A stretch of 64,000 bases of DNA from Actimicrobium sp047621665 (GCA_047621665.1 JBLHMB010000011.1:17989-81988); one strand, 5' to 3'. Counted from the stretch's first letter, positions 43,520-53,856 are shown. Translations and numbers: made by a program. The notes: generated by a model not told the origin, from the letters alone.

Positions 43520-44563
43520 ATGCTTCATGTCATGAGCCTGCCTGAGTCTTCGCATCCCGCAATGCCGTCCCGTAACCGGATTGGACGTTTTCACATCACG
43601 CGCGAACTTGGACGCGGCGTGCTCAATACTGTTTATCTGGGACACGATCCGATCGCCGATCGCCAGGTCGCGATCAAGACGTTTCATCTTGAGCTTTCAT
43701 TGCAACAACGCCGCATGCAGGAGCGGCAACTGATCAACGAAGCGCGTGCAGCAGGCAGACTGTCGCATCCACACATCGTGACGATCTTTGAGGCATCCGT
43801 CGAGGGGCCTGAAACTTATCTTGTGATGGAGCATCTGGAGGGCAGCGCACTCAGCACCCTGCTAAGTGCCGGCCGCACATTCGAGTTCGACGTGATCGCC
43901 ACGATCTGCTCCAAGCTCGCCGGTGCGCTTGACCATGCCCATCGACACAAGGTCGTACACCGGGATATCAAGCCAGCCAATATTTTCATGATCGACGGAC
44001 ATCAACCCAAGCTGGTTGATTTCGGTATCGCGAGAACGCCGAACCATTTCGCTGTCCACGTCACTTCCGCAGACAATCCCAACACGCTATTTTGCAACAA
44101 CTTGCTCGGCACGCCCAACTACATGTCGCCCGAACAAGCTAGCGGCGAGCGCGTCGACCACCGTACCGATATTTATTCGCTCGGTGCAGTCATGTATCAA
44201 ATGCTGACCGGACGCACACCCTTTGATGCCGTCGAAACGGATACCCTGCTCCAACTGATCAAACACAAAATCCCGGACCAGCCTCATAAACTCAATGCGA
44301 CGGTACCGAAAGCCTTGTCACGCATCGCCATGAAAGCGATGAACAAGGAACCGGACAAGCGATACCAACACGCCGCCGACATGATGCTTGATATCAAGCG
44401 TTATCTGGCCGACGGCAAACTCACCCGGCGGCGACTCCGCATGGCCTTGAGCGAATCTGAAGTACAACGCAGGGTGCCGTATTTCCTGACACAGCGCAGC
44501 GCCTTGCACCTGTGCTGTGCTGCACTGATTGGAGCAATCGCGATGTGGTTACTGCTGCATTAG
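43520..44563 (+). CDS. Membrane-anchored serine/threonine protein kinase
   Basis: A 347-residue Hanks-type kinase. The glycine loop is LGRGVLNTVYLG, the ATP lysine lies in VAIKTFHLE, the catalytic loop is HRDIKPANI, DFG is present and the APE-region reads SPEQ. The activation segment (residues about 170-205) is complete. One hydrophobic helix close to the C-terminus (LCCAALIGAIAMWLLL) anchors it, with almost no external domain, so it is unlikely to sense a ligand outside. Start at ATG 43520; later ATGs at 43532 and 43562 are possible. Confidence 0.9.
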   Translation: MLHVMSLPESSHPAMPSRNRIGRFHITRELGRGVLNTVYLGHDPIADRQVAIKTFHLELSLQQRRMQERQLINEARAAGRLSHPHIVTIFEASVEGPETYLVMEHLEGSALSTLLSAGRTFEFDVIATICSKLAGALDHAHRHKVVHRDIKPANIFMIDGHQPKLVDFGIARTPNHFAVHVTSADNPNTLFCNNLLGTPNYMSPEQASGERVDHRTDIYSLGAVMYQMLTGRTPFDAVETDTLLQLIKHKIPDQPHKLNATVPKALSRIAMKAMNKEPDKRYQHAADMMLDIKRYLADGKLTRRRLRMALSESEVQRRVPYFLTQRSALHLCCAALIGAIAMWLLLH

Positions 44564-44582
44564 TCGCGCCGGATCACCACAA

Positions 44583-46133
44583 TTAATGATGCGGTTTCAG
44601 TACAGCGAGGAGTTGCCCTTTCAGCATCTTGATCAGGGCGGTTTCGTCATTCGGAACACCCTCCGGTGCCTCATGGACACGATCGGCATAGATCAGTCCA
44701 AAAGGCTTTCCCATGATGAGCAATGGCAAAACAATGAAACTGCGTGCATCCGGCAACAAGCTGCGATGCCAGGCGGGAATCAATGCCGCAATGTTGGCCG
44801 CGCAGGCATCCGCAATCAGCAAGTCGGCATCATTGGCCAGCGCAAGACCAAACAGATCGCGACCATTGCCCATTGAAAAAAAGAATTCCGTCTGGATCGA
44901 CGGCGGCAAATTACCCAGCGACAAGCGAGCGCGAAATTGTTCGCTACGCGGGTCAACTACGAACAGGGTGGTAAAACGAAACCCGAGGCTGTGGTGGAGT
45001 GTTTCCAGTACCAGCAGCATCAGATCATTGACCTTGCAGCGACCTGACGAGATCATTTCTGTCACGTCTTTGACGCCCGCAAGGAGTAGCGACCTTGCGT
45101 TCATCGGTTTTCCGCTGGGGTAAAACGTATCGACAGCCATCTCTAGCTCAGGCTCGCTGTGCATCATTATGTCCGACGGCAATATCGAGACCTCCGCAAC
45201 AGACACCGGGCTTGGCTCGGGCACAGGTTCCGGTCCATTCGACGCAATCAGTGCCCGGCTTTGCTCGATCACCGTGTTGTAAAGCGCCACCATGTCAGCC
45301 TGATCAAGGTTCAGTGCCGTACCGAATTGCTCCAGTAACAGGCGACTGGCTGTGTCGTCCACCGGGTCACGCTTCTGAACGATCAGGGCCGCAGCCGCTG
45401 CGCTAAATATCGCCACCTGCTGCAGCCACTCCTGGCGAGTCCTGGCGGCTTTCACGGTCCCAGCCGGCAACGGCGCAAGCGCCTTGACGATGCTGTCGGG
45501 TATCTGCCATCCGTGGAGTACGCCCTCGGCCAGCGCCTCGAAACTACAGCCGATGCATGCTATCGAAGCCCGCGCAGCCGACAGCCCTTTAGCGCTCATC
45601 AGCGTGGCAATCTCCTTGTAGAGCAGGTGATCATGCGACGCTACCAGCAAGCGTCCCATGTTCTTGAACAAGGCCGCCACGGCGGCTTCTTCGGAATCCT
45701 TGAAATGGCTGCGTCGCGCCAATTCACGGCCGACAATGCTGGCGCACAGGGCTTGCGATAATTCTGCCCGCACATCCTGTGCATGCTTGCCCGACATGCC
45801 GTCAACCAGCAGCATCGCCAACGCACTGGTTTTTACCGCATCGAAACCCAGCAAGAAAATTGCTTTCGAAATCGTTGTCACTTGTCCGCCGGAGGCGGCA
45901 CGATAGGCGACCGCATTGGCAAGACGCAGCATTTTCTGAGTCAGGCCGGCGTTCGACAAAACGTAATGGGCCAGGTTGCGTACCGCCTCATCGCCGGACG
46001 AAGCAAGCTGGATCACCTGAAAAATCGAGCTACCCAATGCCGGCAAGGCGGAATCACTGGTGATCTTTTGCAGAAGTGCATCACGAACCGATGTCTTGTC
46101 GGTATAAGGAGCAGCAGGTAGCGCAGCGGTCAT
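44583..46133 (-). CDS. HDOD-domain protein with C-terminal GAF domain
   Basis: A 516-residue signalling protein. Residues about 20-230 form an HDOD domain (SDSALPALGSSIFQVIQLAS, FLLGFDAVKTSALAML), a catalytically inactive HD-like fold. Residues about 345-515 form a GAF domain (LRFTTLFVVDPRSEQFRARL and PLLIMGKPFGLIYAD). Such proteins often act in motility, type IV pili or c-di-GMP signalling. It ends 20 bases from the convergent kinase gene. Confidence 0.87.
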   Translation of the reverse strand: MTAALPAAPYTDKTSVRDALLQKITSDSALPALGSSIFQVIQLASSGDEAVRNLAHYVLSNAGLTQKMLRLANAVAYRAASGGQVTTISKAIFLLGFDAVKTSALAMLLVDGMSGKHAQDVRAELSQALCASIVGRELARRSHFKDSEEAAVAALFKNMGRLLVASHDHLLYKEIATLMSAKGLSAARASIACIGCSFEALAEGVLHGWQIPDSIVKALAPLPAGTVKAARTRQEWLQQVAIFSAAAAALIVQKRDPVDDTASRLLLEQFGTALNLDQADMVALYNTVIEQSRALIASNGPEPVPEPSPVSVAEVSILPSDIMMHSEPELEMAVDTFYPSGKPMNARSLLLAGVKDVTEMISSGRCKVNDLMLLVLETLHHSLGFRFTTLFVVDPRSEQFRARLSLGNLPPSIQTEFFFSMGNGRDLFGLALANDADLLIADACAANIAALIPAWHRSLLPDARSFIVLPLLIMGKPFGLIYADRVHEAPEGVPNDETALIKMLKGQLLAVLKPHH

Positions 46134-46348
46134 GGATGCAATCGCAGGTAGCGGGTTGAACTAGGGTAACGACCACTTGGTGCAGTGAGCGCCATGATTT
46201 GAATCATGCCGCATCCGCCCGGCTCTGTCGATATCGCACATCAATTTCACACGCGGGTGCGACTGGATCAATTCTGCAAAAAAGTTCTCTACCGGACGAC
46301 CTGCAGGCAAGCATTACAATCTCGTCTTCGTTTTCACCCGCCCCGACC

Positions 46349-47236
46349 ATGCAACCCACCGATATCCTGCTTGCTCTCGTTGTCGTCATTATCTGGGGAT
46401 CGAATTTCGTCGTCATCAAACTGGGCTTGCAAGGCTTGCCACCCATCCTGTTCACCGCGCTGCGTTTTCTGTTTGCCGCATTGCCGCTGGTGTTCTTTGT
46501 CAAGCGGCCAACACTGCCATTTCGTTTGCTGGCCGGCTATGCACTGTTCCAGTTTGCGCTCCAGTTCACGCTGCTGTATTCGGGTATCGAGCTGGGATTT
46601 CCACCGGGACTGGCATCGCTGGTCATTCAGTTGCAAGTTTTTTTCACGATCGGACTGGCCGTCCTGCTGCTGGGCGAGCGCCCCCACCTGCCGCAAATTG
46701 CCGGCGCCTTGATTGCGCTGGCCGGCATGGCGCTGGTGGCCTCGCAACTCGATGCAAAGCCGACCGTCATCGGTTTCGTGATGGTGATCGCCGCCGGAAT
46801 GTCCTGGGCAACGGCAAATATTTTTTCGAAGCAAATGGGCAAGGTCAATGCCATCGAACTGGTGGTCTGGGCCTCGCTGCTGGCGGTGCCTCCGTTACTC
46901 GTCGCATCGCTGCTGGTCGAAGGTGTCGATGCCTGGGTCAAGGCAGTCACGCAACTGAACTGGACATCGGCCGGTGCGATCCTGTTTCAGTCCTACCCGA
47001 ATACGCTGGTGGGCTTTGGACTCTGGTCGATTCTGATGCGCAAATATCCAACCTCGACCATCGCGCCGTTTGCGCTGCTCGTACCGGTCACCGGCATGCT
47101 CAGTGCGACGCTGCTGCTGGGCGAACCGATGCAGTGGTGGAAAATTGTTGCGGGCATATTGGTGTTGGGCGGGTTGGGTGTCAATCTCTTCGGCGCGCGT
47201 GTCGGACGATGGCTAAAACTGCAGCAGGCAGGCTAA
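46349..47236 (+). CDS. EamA-family DMT transporter
   Basis: A 295-residue inner-membrane exporter with about ten hydrophobic segments in two EamA repeats (LALVVVIIWGSNFVVIKLGL, then VIAAGMSWATANIFSKQMGK). It is closest in pattern to the O-acetylserine/cysteine exporter EamA. Start at ATG 46349, because the upstream in-frame stretch is not membrane-like. Confidence 0.9.
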   Translation: MQPTDILLALVVVIIWGSNFVVIKLGLQGLPPILFTALRFLFAALPLVFFVKRPTLPFRLLAGYALFQFALQFTLLYSGIELGFPPGLASLVIQLQVFFTIGLAVLLLGERPHLPQIAGALIALAGMALVASQLDAKPTVIGFVMVIAAGMSWATANIFSKQMGKVNAIELVVWASLLAVPPLLVASLLVEGVDAWVKAVTQLNWTSAGAILFQSYPNTLVGFGLWSILMRKYPTSTIAPFALLVPVTGMLSATLLLGEPMQWWKIVAGILVLGGLGVNLFGARVGRWLKLQQAG

Positions 47237-47314
47237 GGCACGCAGGCCGCGGTGAAATCGACGCACTTTGCCGATCTGCGCCAGACTCATGGTTTTTGAT
47301 CTGAATGATTTTTC

Positions 47315-48337
47315 ATGGCTGACCTGATTGTTGCCCGTCCCGAGGGGCTGTATTGCGTACCGGGACAGTTCTACATCGACCCGTGGCGCAAGGTCGATCG
47401 CGCCGTTATCACGCATGGCCACGCCGACCATGCCCGTACCGGTCATGCGCATTACCTGGCCACTGCAGCGGGTGCCGGCATCCTGCACAGCCGGCTCGGC
47501 AAGATCAATTTGCAAACGCTGGCCTATGGCGAAACACTGCTGCACAACGGCGTGACGATCTCGTTGCATCCGGCCGGCCATGTGCTTGGCTCGGCGCAGG
47601 TGCGCATCGAGTACAAAGGAGAAGTCTGGGTCGCCTCAGGCGATTACAAGGTCGAAGCAGACGCTACCTGCGCCGCCTTCGAACCGGTCCGTTGCGACAC
47701 CTTCATTACCGAATCGACCTTCGGCCTGCCGGTGTATCGCTGGCAACCGCAACAACGCATCTTCGACGAGATCAACCACTGGTGGCGTACCAATGCTGCC
47801 GACGGTCGCGCCAGTGTGCTGTTCTGTTACTCGTTCGGCAAAGCACAGCGCCTGCTTGGTGGTGTTGATCACAGCATCGGTCCGATCATTTGCCATAGCG
47901 CTGCCGAGCCCTTGAACCGCGTCTACCGCGCGGCCGGCGTTGCTCTCCCCGAGACACAACTGGTCAACGGCATCACTGATAAGGCCGACCTCAAGCGCGC
48001 ACTGGTACTGGCCCCGCCAGCGACGGCAGGTTCCCCTTGGCTAAAACGCTTTGGAGATTACAGCGATGCCTTTGCCAGTGGCTGGATGCTACTGCGCGGT
48101 GCTAGGCGCAGGCGTGCAGTCGATCGCGGTTTCGTGTTGTCGGACCATGCCGACTGGCCCGGCCTGATGCAAGCAATCAAGGCGACCGGCGCGCAGCGTG
48201 TGATCGTCACGCATGGACAGGTTGGCGTGATGGTGCGCTGGCTGCAGCAGAACGGTCTTGAAGCCGGTGCTTTCCAGACCGAATACGGCATCGAGGAAGA
48301 CGATGCCCAAGCCGAACCGGTCGTGATCAATGCGTGA
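47315..48337 (+). CDS. Ligase-associated DNA damage response exonuclease (MBL/beta-CASP fold)
   Basis: A 340-residue metallo-beta-lactamase/beta-CASP nuclease. THGHADHARTGH is the HxHxDH metal site, HPAGHVLGSAQV and SGDYK follow, and CYSFGKAQRL with LSDHADWPGLM completes the CASP part. It overlaps the following ligase gene by eight bases. In other bacteria this gene stands with the ligase, a DEXH helicase and the phosphoesterase PdeM. Its DNA nuclease role is known from the family. Confidence 0.9.
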   Translation: MADLIVARPEGLYCVPGQFYIDPWRKVDRAVITHGHADHARTGHAHYLATAAGAGILHSRLGKINLQTLAYGETLLHNGVTISLHPAGHVLGSAQVRIEYKGEVWVASGDYKVEADATCAAFEPVRCDTFITESTFGLPVYRWQPQQRIFDEINHWWRTNAADGRASVLFCYSFGKAQRLLGGVDHSIGPIICHSAAEPLNRVYRAAGVALPETQLVNGITDKADLKRALVLAPPATAGSPWLKRFGDYSDAFASGWMLLRGARRRRAVDRGFVLSDHADWPGLMQAIKATGAQRVIVTHGQVGVMVRWLQQNGLEAGAFQTEYGIEEDDAQAEPVVINA

Positions 48338-49949
48338 ATTTGCCAGCCTGTACGACGCACTCGATGCAACCACCTCGACCACCCGCAAGCTGGCGCAGCT
48401 GGTGGCTTACTTTCGCACGGCCCCAGCCGAAAACGCTGCCTGGGCCGTCTATTTTCTTGCCGGTGGCAAGCCACGGCAGGCGGTGCCGACCAAACTGCTG
48501 CGTCAATATGCGACCGAAGCAGCCGGTCTGGACGACTGGTTGTTCGATGAGTGCTACCACGCCGTCGGTGACCTGGCAGAAACCATCGCGCATATCCTGC
48601 CGGCACCACAACGCCGGAGCGATCTCGGACTGGCGCGCTGGATGGACGAGCGCATCACGCCGTTACGCGGTGCACCACCCGAGACAATCCGCACGGCGAT
48701 GCTGACTTACTGGGATGAGCTGGAACCGCGCGAACGTTTTTTGCTGGTCAAGCTGATCGGTGGCGGCTTCCGGGTTGGCGTCTCGAAGCTGCTGGTCACG
48801 CGCGCCTTAGCCGAGGTCGCCGCACTCGACAGCAAGCTGATCGCGCAACGCCTGATGGGCTGGACCGATGCCCGCCAGCGGCCGAGCGCGGCACGCTTCA
48901 CGGCGCTGGTGGCAGCGACGTCGGATCAGGAGCAAGCCTTACGTGGCGGCCAGCCGTTTCCGTTTTTTCTGGCGCATCCGCTGCAAGTCGAACCGGCTGC
49001 GCTGGGGCCGCTAGCCGGCTGGCAGGTCGAATGGAAATATGACGGTATCCGCGCCCAGCTGGTGCGCCGCGATGGCCAATCGTGGGTCTGGTCACGCGGC
49101 GAAGAATTGATCAGCGAAAGTTTTCCGGAAATCGCCGCCATCGCTCTGCCTGAAGGAACTGTCATCGATGGCGAAATCCTGATCTGGGGAGACGGTACCC
49201 ACGCCGCTTTTTCCGAGCTGCAAAAACGCCTTGGCCGCAAGACGCTGAGCGCAAAATTACTCGCCGAACTGCCGGCGGTGCTGATGGCCTACGACGTACT
49301 CGAACACGACGGCATCGACTTGCGCGGGTACACGCAATCGGCCCGGCGTGCGGTACTAGAACGCGTGGTTAGCGGTGTTGCCTCCGACCAGCTGAAACTG
49401 TCGCCCCTGGTCGTCGCTACCGACTGGGAAACCCTCGCAACTGTGCGCACCCAATCGCGCGCCCGCGCGGTCGAGGGCATGATGCTCAAGGCAGTCGATG
49501 CGCAGTATGGTGTTGGCCGCACCAAGGACGTTGGTATCTGGTGGAAATGGAAAGTCGATCCGTACAGTGTCGATGCGGTATTGATTTACGCGCAAAGCGG
49601 GCATGGCCGGCGCGCCTCGCTCTACACCGATTACACTTTTGCGGTCTGGGATTTGGCCAGCGATGGCAGCCGCACGCTGGTGCCGTTTGCCAAGGCCTAT
49701 TCAGGCCTGACCGACGCCGAGATCGCGCTGGTCGATGCACGCATCCGCAAGACCACGATTGAAAAATTCGGCCCGGTACGCAGCGTCACCCCGACGCTGG
49801 TATTTGAAATCGGTTTCGAAGGGATTGGCCGTTCACCGCGCCACAAGTCCGGTATCGCAGTGCGTTTTCCCCGCATGTTGCGCATGCGCGATGACAAACC
49901 GGTCGACGAAGCCGATACGTTGCAGACGCTGCTTGGCTTACTCGCCTAG
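48330..49949 (+). CDS. ATP-dependent DNA ligase (ligase-associated DNA damage response type)
   Basis: A 539-residue ligase. The N-terminal domain (about 1-200) is DNA-binding; the adenylation domain has the AMP-accepting lysine in VEWKYDGIRAQLV; further motifs are SRGEELISESFPE, IDGEILIW, EGMMLKA and WWKWKVDP. A C-terminal OB domain ends the protein. It works with the overlapping exonuclease. It ends over the stop of the convergent ABC gene by four bases. Confidence 0.93.
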   Translation: MREFASLYDALDATTSTTRKLAQLVAYFRTAPAENAAWAVYFLAGGKPRQAVPTKLLRQYATEAAGLDDWLFDECYHAVGDLAETIAHILPAPQRRSDLGLARWMDERITPLRGAPPETIRTAMLTYWDELEPRERFLLVKLIGGGFRVGVSKLLVTRALAEVAALDSKLIAQRLMGWTDARQRPSAARFTALVAATSDQEQALRGGQPFPFFLAHPLQVEPAALGPLAGWQVEWKYDGIRAQLVRRDGQSWVWSRGEELISESFPEIAAIALPEGTVIDGEILIWGDGTHAAFSELQKRLGRKTLSAKLLAELPAVLMAYDVLEHDGIDLRGYTQSARRAVLERVVSGVASDQLKLSPLVVATDWETLATVRTQSRARAVEGMMLKAVDAQYGVGRTKDVGIWWKWKVDPYSVDAVLIYAQSGHGRRASLYTDYTFAVWDLASDGSRTLVPFAKAYSGLTDAEIALVDARIRKTTIEKFGPVRSVTPTLVFEIGFEGIGRSPRHKSGIAVRFPRMLRMRDDKPVDEADTLQTLLGLLA

Positions 49950-51013
49950 TCATCAACCTGGAACACCACGACGTGGTCGACATCAAGTCGAATGCCGATG
50001 CGCTCGCCAATCGCATGATCGTGATGGCTGGGCACCAGTGACAACACTTGCGCGCCGCTGGCAAGCTGCAAGGTGTACAAAAAATGCGCACCGCGAAAGG
50101 CCTTGGCCAGCACCTCTGCCTGCAGCGTGCTGGCATCGTCATGCACCACATCGTCGGGACGCAGCAGCACGGTAACGCGGCTGCCGGCTTTGCCATCGAT
50201 GGTGTCGGCATCGCCACCAGCGAGCATGTTGCCCGACAAGATTCCCAACTCGATCTGAATACGGCTGGCACCAATCACCTCGCCCGGCAGGAACACGCCC
50301 TGTCCGACAAAATCCGCGACGAAGCGGTTTGCCGGCTGGTGATACAGGTTGTAAGGCGTATCCCATTGCTGGATGCGACCTTCATGCATGACGCCGATTT
50401 CGTCAGCGATAGTGAACGCCTCATGCTGATCATGCGTGACCAGGATTGCGGTGATCCCTTCGGCAGCAAGAATGCTGCGTACTTCCAGCGCCAGTCGCTC
50501 ACGCAATTCGACATCGAGGTTCGAAAATGGCTCGTCGAGCAACAGCAACCGCGGACGCGGCGCCAGCGCCCGGGCCAACGCAACCCGTTGCTGCTGACCG
50601 CCCGACAATTCATGCGGAAATTTTTTGCCCTGACCGGACAGACCGACAGTTTCCAGCAATACTTGCACGCGCGCCTGCTGCGCAGCCGCCGGACTGCCAC
50701 GCAATCCAAAGGAAATATTGGCTGCCACAGTCAAATGCGGGAACAGTGCGTAATCCTGAAACACCATGCCGATACGGCGGCGCTCGGCCTCCACATGCAA
50801 GGCCGGACTGCTGAGCACATCGCCGGCCACCCGGATCGTGCCACTACTGACTGATTCGAATCCGGCGATGCACCGCAACACCGTCGTCTTGCCGCAACCG
50901 GACGGACCTAGCAGGCAACCGATCGAACCAGCGGGTAGCCGCAACGACAATTGTTCGACCACTTTTTGCGCACCATAGGCGTAACTCACATCCTGCAATT
51001 CCAATAAAGCCAT
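49946..51013 (-). CDS. fbpC: Ferric iron ABC transporter ATP-binding protein
   Basis: A 355-residue ATPase of the FbpC/PotA group. Walker A GPSGCGKTTVL, signature LSGGQQQRVALARAL, Walker B LLLLDEPFSNLD, H-loop LVTHDQHEAF. The C-terminal TOBE domain (about 265-355) follows. It powers import of Fe3+ with the permease at 51082 and the binding protein at 52790. It is divergent from the permease. Confidence 0.9.
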   Translation of the reverse strand: MALLELQDVSYAYGAQKVVEQLSLRLPAGSIGCLLGPSGCGKTTVLRCIAGFESVSSGTIRVAGDVLSSPALHVEAERRRIGMVFQDYALFPHLTVAANISFGLRGSPAAAQQARVQVLLETVGLSGQGKKFPHELSGGQQQRVALARALAPRPRLLLLDEPFSNLDVELRERLALEVRSILAAEGITAILVTHDQHEAFTIADEIGVMHEGRIQQWDTPYNLYHQPANRFVADFVGQGVFLPGEVIGASRIQIELGILSGNMLAGGDADTIDGKAGSRVTVLLRPDDVVHDDASTLQAEVLAKAFRGAHFLYTLQLASGAQVLSLVPSHHDHAIGERIGIRLDVDHVVVFQVDD

Positions 51014-51081
51014 TGCGTCGCCCGTTTAATAGAGAGGGTCAATTATAATTCGCCTTTTGATACAGGCTTATTTTGCAGACC

Positions 51082-52749
51082 ATGACGTCATCCATTGCGC
51101 GTAAAGCGCCCCGTCGTGCCTGGTCACTGCTGGGAGTAATGGCCATACTGATCGCAGCACTCGTGGCGTTGCCGATCCTGAGCGTGGTGGCCAATTTGTT
51201 TGCTGCCGGCGACGGCTCCGATACCTGGGAGCATCTTGCCTCGACGGTGCTACCTTCCTACATTGTCAACACGCTGATTCTTTGTGTTGGTGTCTCGGCC
51301 GGCGTCATCCTGATCGGTGTCTCGACCGCATGGCTGGTCAGCGTTCATACCTTTCCGGGCCGGCGCATCTTTGAATGGGCTCTGGTCTTGCCGATGGCCG
51401 TACCGGCTTACGTGATGGCTTACACCTATACCGACTTCCTGCAATTTGTCGGCCCGGTACAAACCTGGCTGCGCGATGGACTCGGCTGGCAGCCGGGCCA
51501 ATATTGGTTTCCCGATGTGCGCACGCTGGGCGGCGCAGTCGCGGTCTTCATTTTTGTACTGTATCCGTATGTGTATCTGATGGCGCGCGCGGCTTTTCTT
51601 GAACGCGCCAGTGGCATGCTGGAAGTCGGCCGTTCGCTCGGGCTGGGACCGTGGCAAAGTTTTTTCAGGATTTCGTTACCACTGGCGCGCCCGGCAATTG
51701 TCGCCGGCACCTCGCTGGCGCTAATGGAAACGCTGGCCGACTATGGTGCCGTGTCATATTTCGGCGTGCAGACCTTCACCACCGGCATCTATCGCGCCTG
51801 GTTTTCACTGGGGGACCATATCGCCGCAGCACAACTGGCCACCGGCCTGCTGTGCTTCGTCGCGCTGATTCTTTTCCTGGAGCGATTTTCACGCGGACGT
51901 GCGCGCTTCAACAATACGACCGGACGCAATCGCCCCCACGCCGGCATGCGCCTGCACGGCTGGAAAGGATGGGGCGCAGCACTGATTTGCCTGATTCCGC
52001 TGATACTCGGCTTCCTGTTACCAGCCGGATTACTGTTGCACATGGCAATCGGTGATGGTGACGCGCAGTTCGGTGCGCGCTTCCTGGTCCTGGCACGCAA
52101 CAGCTTCATTCTCGCGGCAGTCACAGCCCTGATAGCGGTAGTGATTGCCGTGTTGCTGGCATACAGCGCACGGCTGTCACGCAAAGTCTGGCCGATCCTG
52201 CTCAACCGCACCGTCGGACTAGGCTATGCCTTTCCGGGATCCGTGATTGCCGTCGGCGTACTGATACCGGTAACCCGGCTCGATGCCTGGCTGGCTGCCA
52301 GCATCCTGTCGTGGACCGGACACAATCCGGGATTGCTACTGACCGGTGGCATTGCAGCTCTTGTCTATGCCTATCTGGTGCGCTTCCTGACGATCTCACT
52401 GCAAACCGTCGAAACCAGTTTGAGCAAGATCACGCCGTCGATGGATGATGCTGCCCGCTCGCTCGGCTATGGTCAGGCAGGCACGCTGTGGCACATTCAT
52501 CTGCCACTGCTGCGCGGCTCGCTGCTGACGGCCGGCCTGCTGGTATTTGTCGATGTGATGAAGGAGTTGCCCGCTACGCTGGTGATGCGTCCATTCAACT
52601 TTGATACGCTGGCCACGCAGGCCTTCACATTGGCATCGGATGAACGGCTCGGGGAAGCCTCGACAGCGTCGCTGACCATTGTCGCCGTTGGTATCCTGCC
52701 ACTGATTCTGGTCTCATGGGAAATCACACGCAGCAAAAAAAGTGGATAA
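51082..52749 (+). CDS. fbpB: Ferric iron ABC transporter permease
   Basis: A 555-residue permease with two fused transmembrane halves of about six segments each. The EAA loops, which bind the ATPase, are seen as EVGRSLGLGPWQSFFRISLP and DDAARSLGYGQAGTLWHIHLP. Fused permeases of this size are typical of iron(III) FbpB. ATG 51082 follows a TATAAT at 51044-51049. It alone of the three transporter genes is on the plus strand. Confidence 0.92.
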   Translation: MTSSIARKAPRRAWSLLGVMAILIAALVALPILSVVANLFAAGDGSDTWEHLASTVLPSYIVNTLILCVGVSAGVILIGVSTAWLVSVHTFPGRRIFEWALVLPMAVPAYVMAYTYTDFLQFVGPVQTWLRDGLGWQPGQYWFPDVRTLGGAVAVFIFVLYPYVYLMARAAFLERASGMLEVGRSLGLGPWQSFFRISLPLARPAIVAGTSLALMETLADYGAVSYFGVQTFTTGIYRAWFSLGDHIAAAQLATGLLCFVALILFLERFSRGRARFNNTTGRNRPHAGMRLHGWKGWGAALICLIPLILGFLLPAGLLLHMAIGDGDAQFGARFLVLARNSFILAAVTALIAVVIAVLLAYSARLSRKVWPILLNRTVGLGYAFPGSVIAVGVLIPVTRLDAWLAASILSWTGHNPGLLLTGGIAALVYAYLVRFLTISLQTVETSLSKITPSMDDAARSLGYGQAGTLWHIHLPLLRGSLLTAGLLVFVDVMKELPATLVMRPFNFDTLATQAFTLASDERLGEASTASLTIVAVGILPLILVSWEITRSKKSG

Positions 52750-52775
52750 AAAAAAGGCGCCGAAGCGCCTTTTTT
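52748..52775. terminator. Bidirectional Rho-independent terminator
   Basis: A GGCGC CGAA GCGCC hairpin is flanked by eight A residues on the left and six T residues on the right. It serves the permease on the plus strand and the binding protein gene on the minus strand. Confidence 0.92.
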
Positions 52776-52789
52776 AAACCTGTCCGGCT

Positions 52790-53806
52790 TTAGCGCCAGC
52801 CTGCCCGGTCATAAATCTTTTGCACTTCGTTCTGGTTTTTTGCCAGCACGCCAACGTTGAGCGTCTCAGGCTTGAACTTGCCCATTTGTTCGAGCGCCGG
52901 ATTACTGATCTTGACGCTGAGGACGACTGGCCATTCGTTGTTGCCGTCCGCGAAATACACTTGCGCCTGATCCGACGCCAGATATTCAAGGAACTTCACC
53001 GCGGCTTCCTTGTGCGGCGCATTTTTCAGCATGCCGCCTCCGGAAATATTGACGTGCGTGCCCGTCGTGGCCTGATTCGGCCAGACAATACCAACCGACT
53101 CCATGACCTTGCGATCTTCCGGCTTGTCCGAGCGCATCAACCGCGCGACGTAGTATGAATTGGCCAAAGCCACGCCGCATTCGCCGGCAGCAACTGCACG
53201 TATCTGATCGGTATCACCGCCTCTGGGTGAACGGGCAAAATTACTCACCAGACCCTTGGCCCACGCACTGGTTTTTTCTTCGCCTTGATGGGCCAGGAAC
53301 GAGGCACCGAGGGACAGGTTATAGGGATGCGAACCGGAACGTACGCATACTTTCCCCTTCAGGCCGGGATTAGCCAGATCCGTGTACGTCTGGAAATCGG
53401 CCGGATTCATCGCGGCCTTGTTATAGACGATCAGACGGGCGCGAGTCGAAAATGCATACCAGTCATCGGTACGTAAGTTGGCGGGAATCCGTTGCTCCAG
53501 CAACTTGGAACCGGTCGATCCGAACAAGTTGAGATCATCGGCTTTTGCCAGACGCGCCGCATCGACAGTAATGAAAACATCGGCCGGACTGTTGACACCT
53601 TCGTTCTTGATCCGCTCCAGCAATTCGTTTTCACCGGCCTCGATGCGATTGACCTTGATGCCGGTTTGCTTAGTGAAATTACCGTACAACGCTTCGTCGG
53701 TCTGGTAGTGCCGGGCCGAGTAGACGTTGACGACATTTTCCTGCGCCGCGGCAGGAATCGCCGCCAGGAGGAATAAGGATGCTACTGCTGTGCCAATTGG
53801 ATTCAT
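52790..53806 (-). CDS. fbpA: Ferric iron ABC transporter substrate-binding protein
   Basis: A 338-residue periplasmic protein. The signal peptide (FLLAAIPAAAQ, cut near residue 22) leads to VNVYSARHYQTDEALYGNF, the start of FbpA/FutA iron-binding proteins. Paired tyrosines for iron lie in ANSYYVARL, and the histidine/tyrosine of SARHYQ may add a ligand. A Fur-box-like element lies just upstream. Confidence 0.92.
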   Translation of the reverse strand: MNPIGTAVASLFLLAAIPAAAQENVVNVYSARHYQTDEALYGNFTKQTGIKVNRIEAGENELLERIKNEGVNSPADVFITVDAARLAKADDLNLFGSTGSKLLEQRIPANLRTDDWYAFSTRARLIVYNKAAMNPADFQTYTDLANPGLKGKVCVRSGSHPYNLSLGASFLAHQGEEKTSAWAKGLVSNFARSPRGGDTDQIRAVAAGECGVALANSYYVARLMRSDKPEDRKVMESVGIVWPNQATTGTHVNISGGGMLKNAPHKEAAVKFLEYLASDQAQVYFADGNNEWPVVLSVKISNPALEQMGKFKPETLNVGVLAKNQNEVQKIYDRAGWR

Positions 53807-53856
53807 GGAGCCCGCCAGTTAAAAAGAGAAGACTAGCGTAGCAAAGATTTCTTGCG

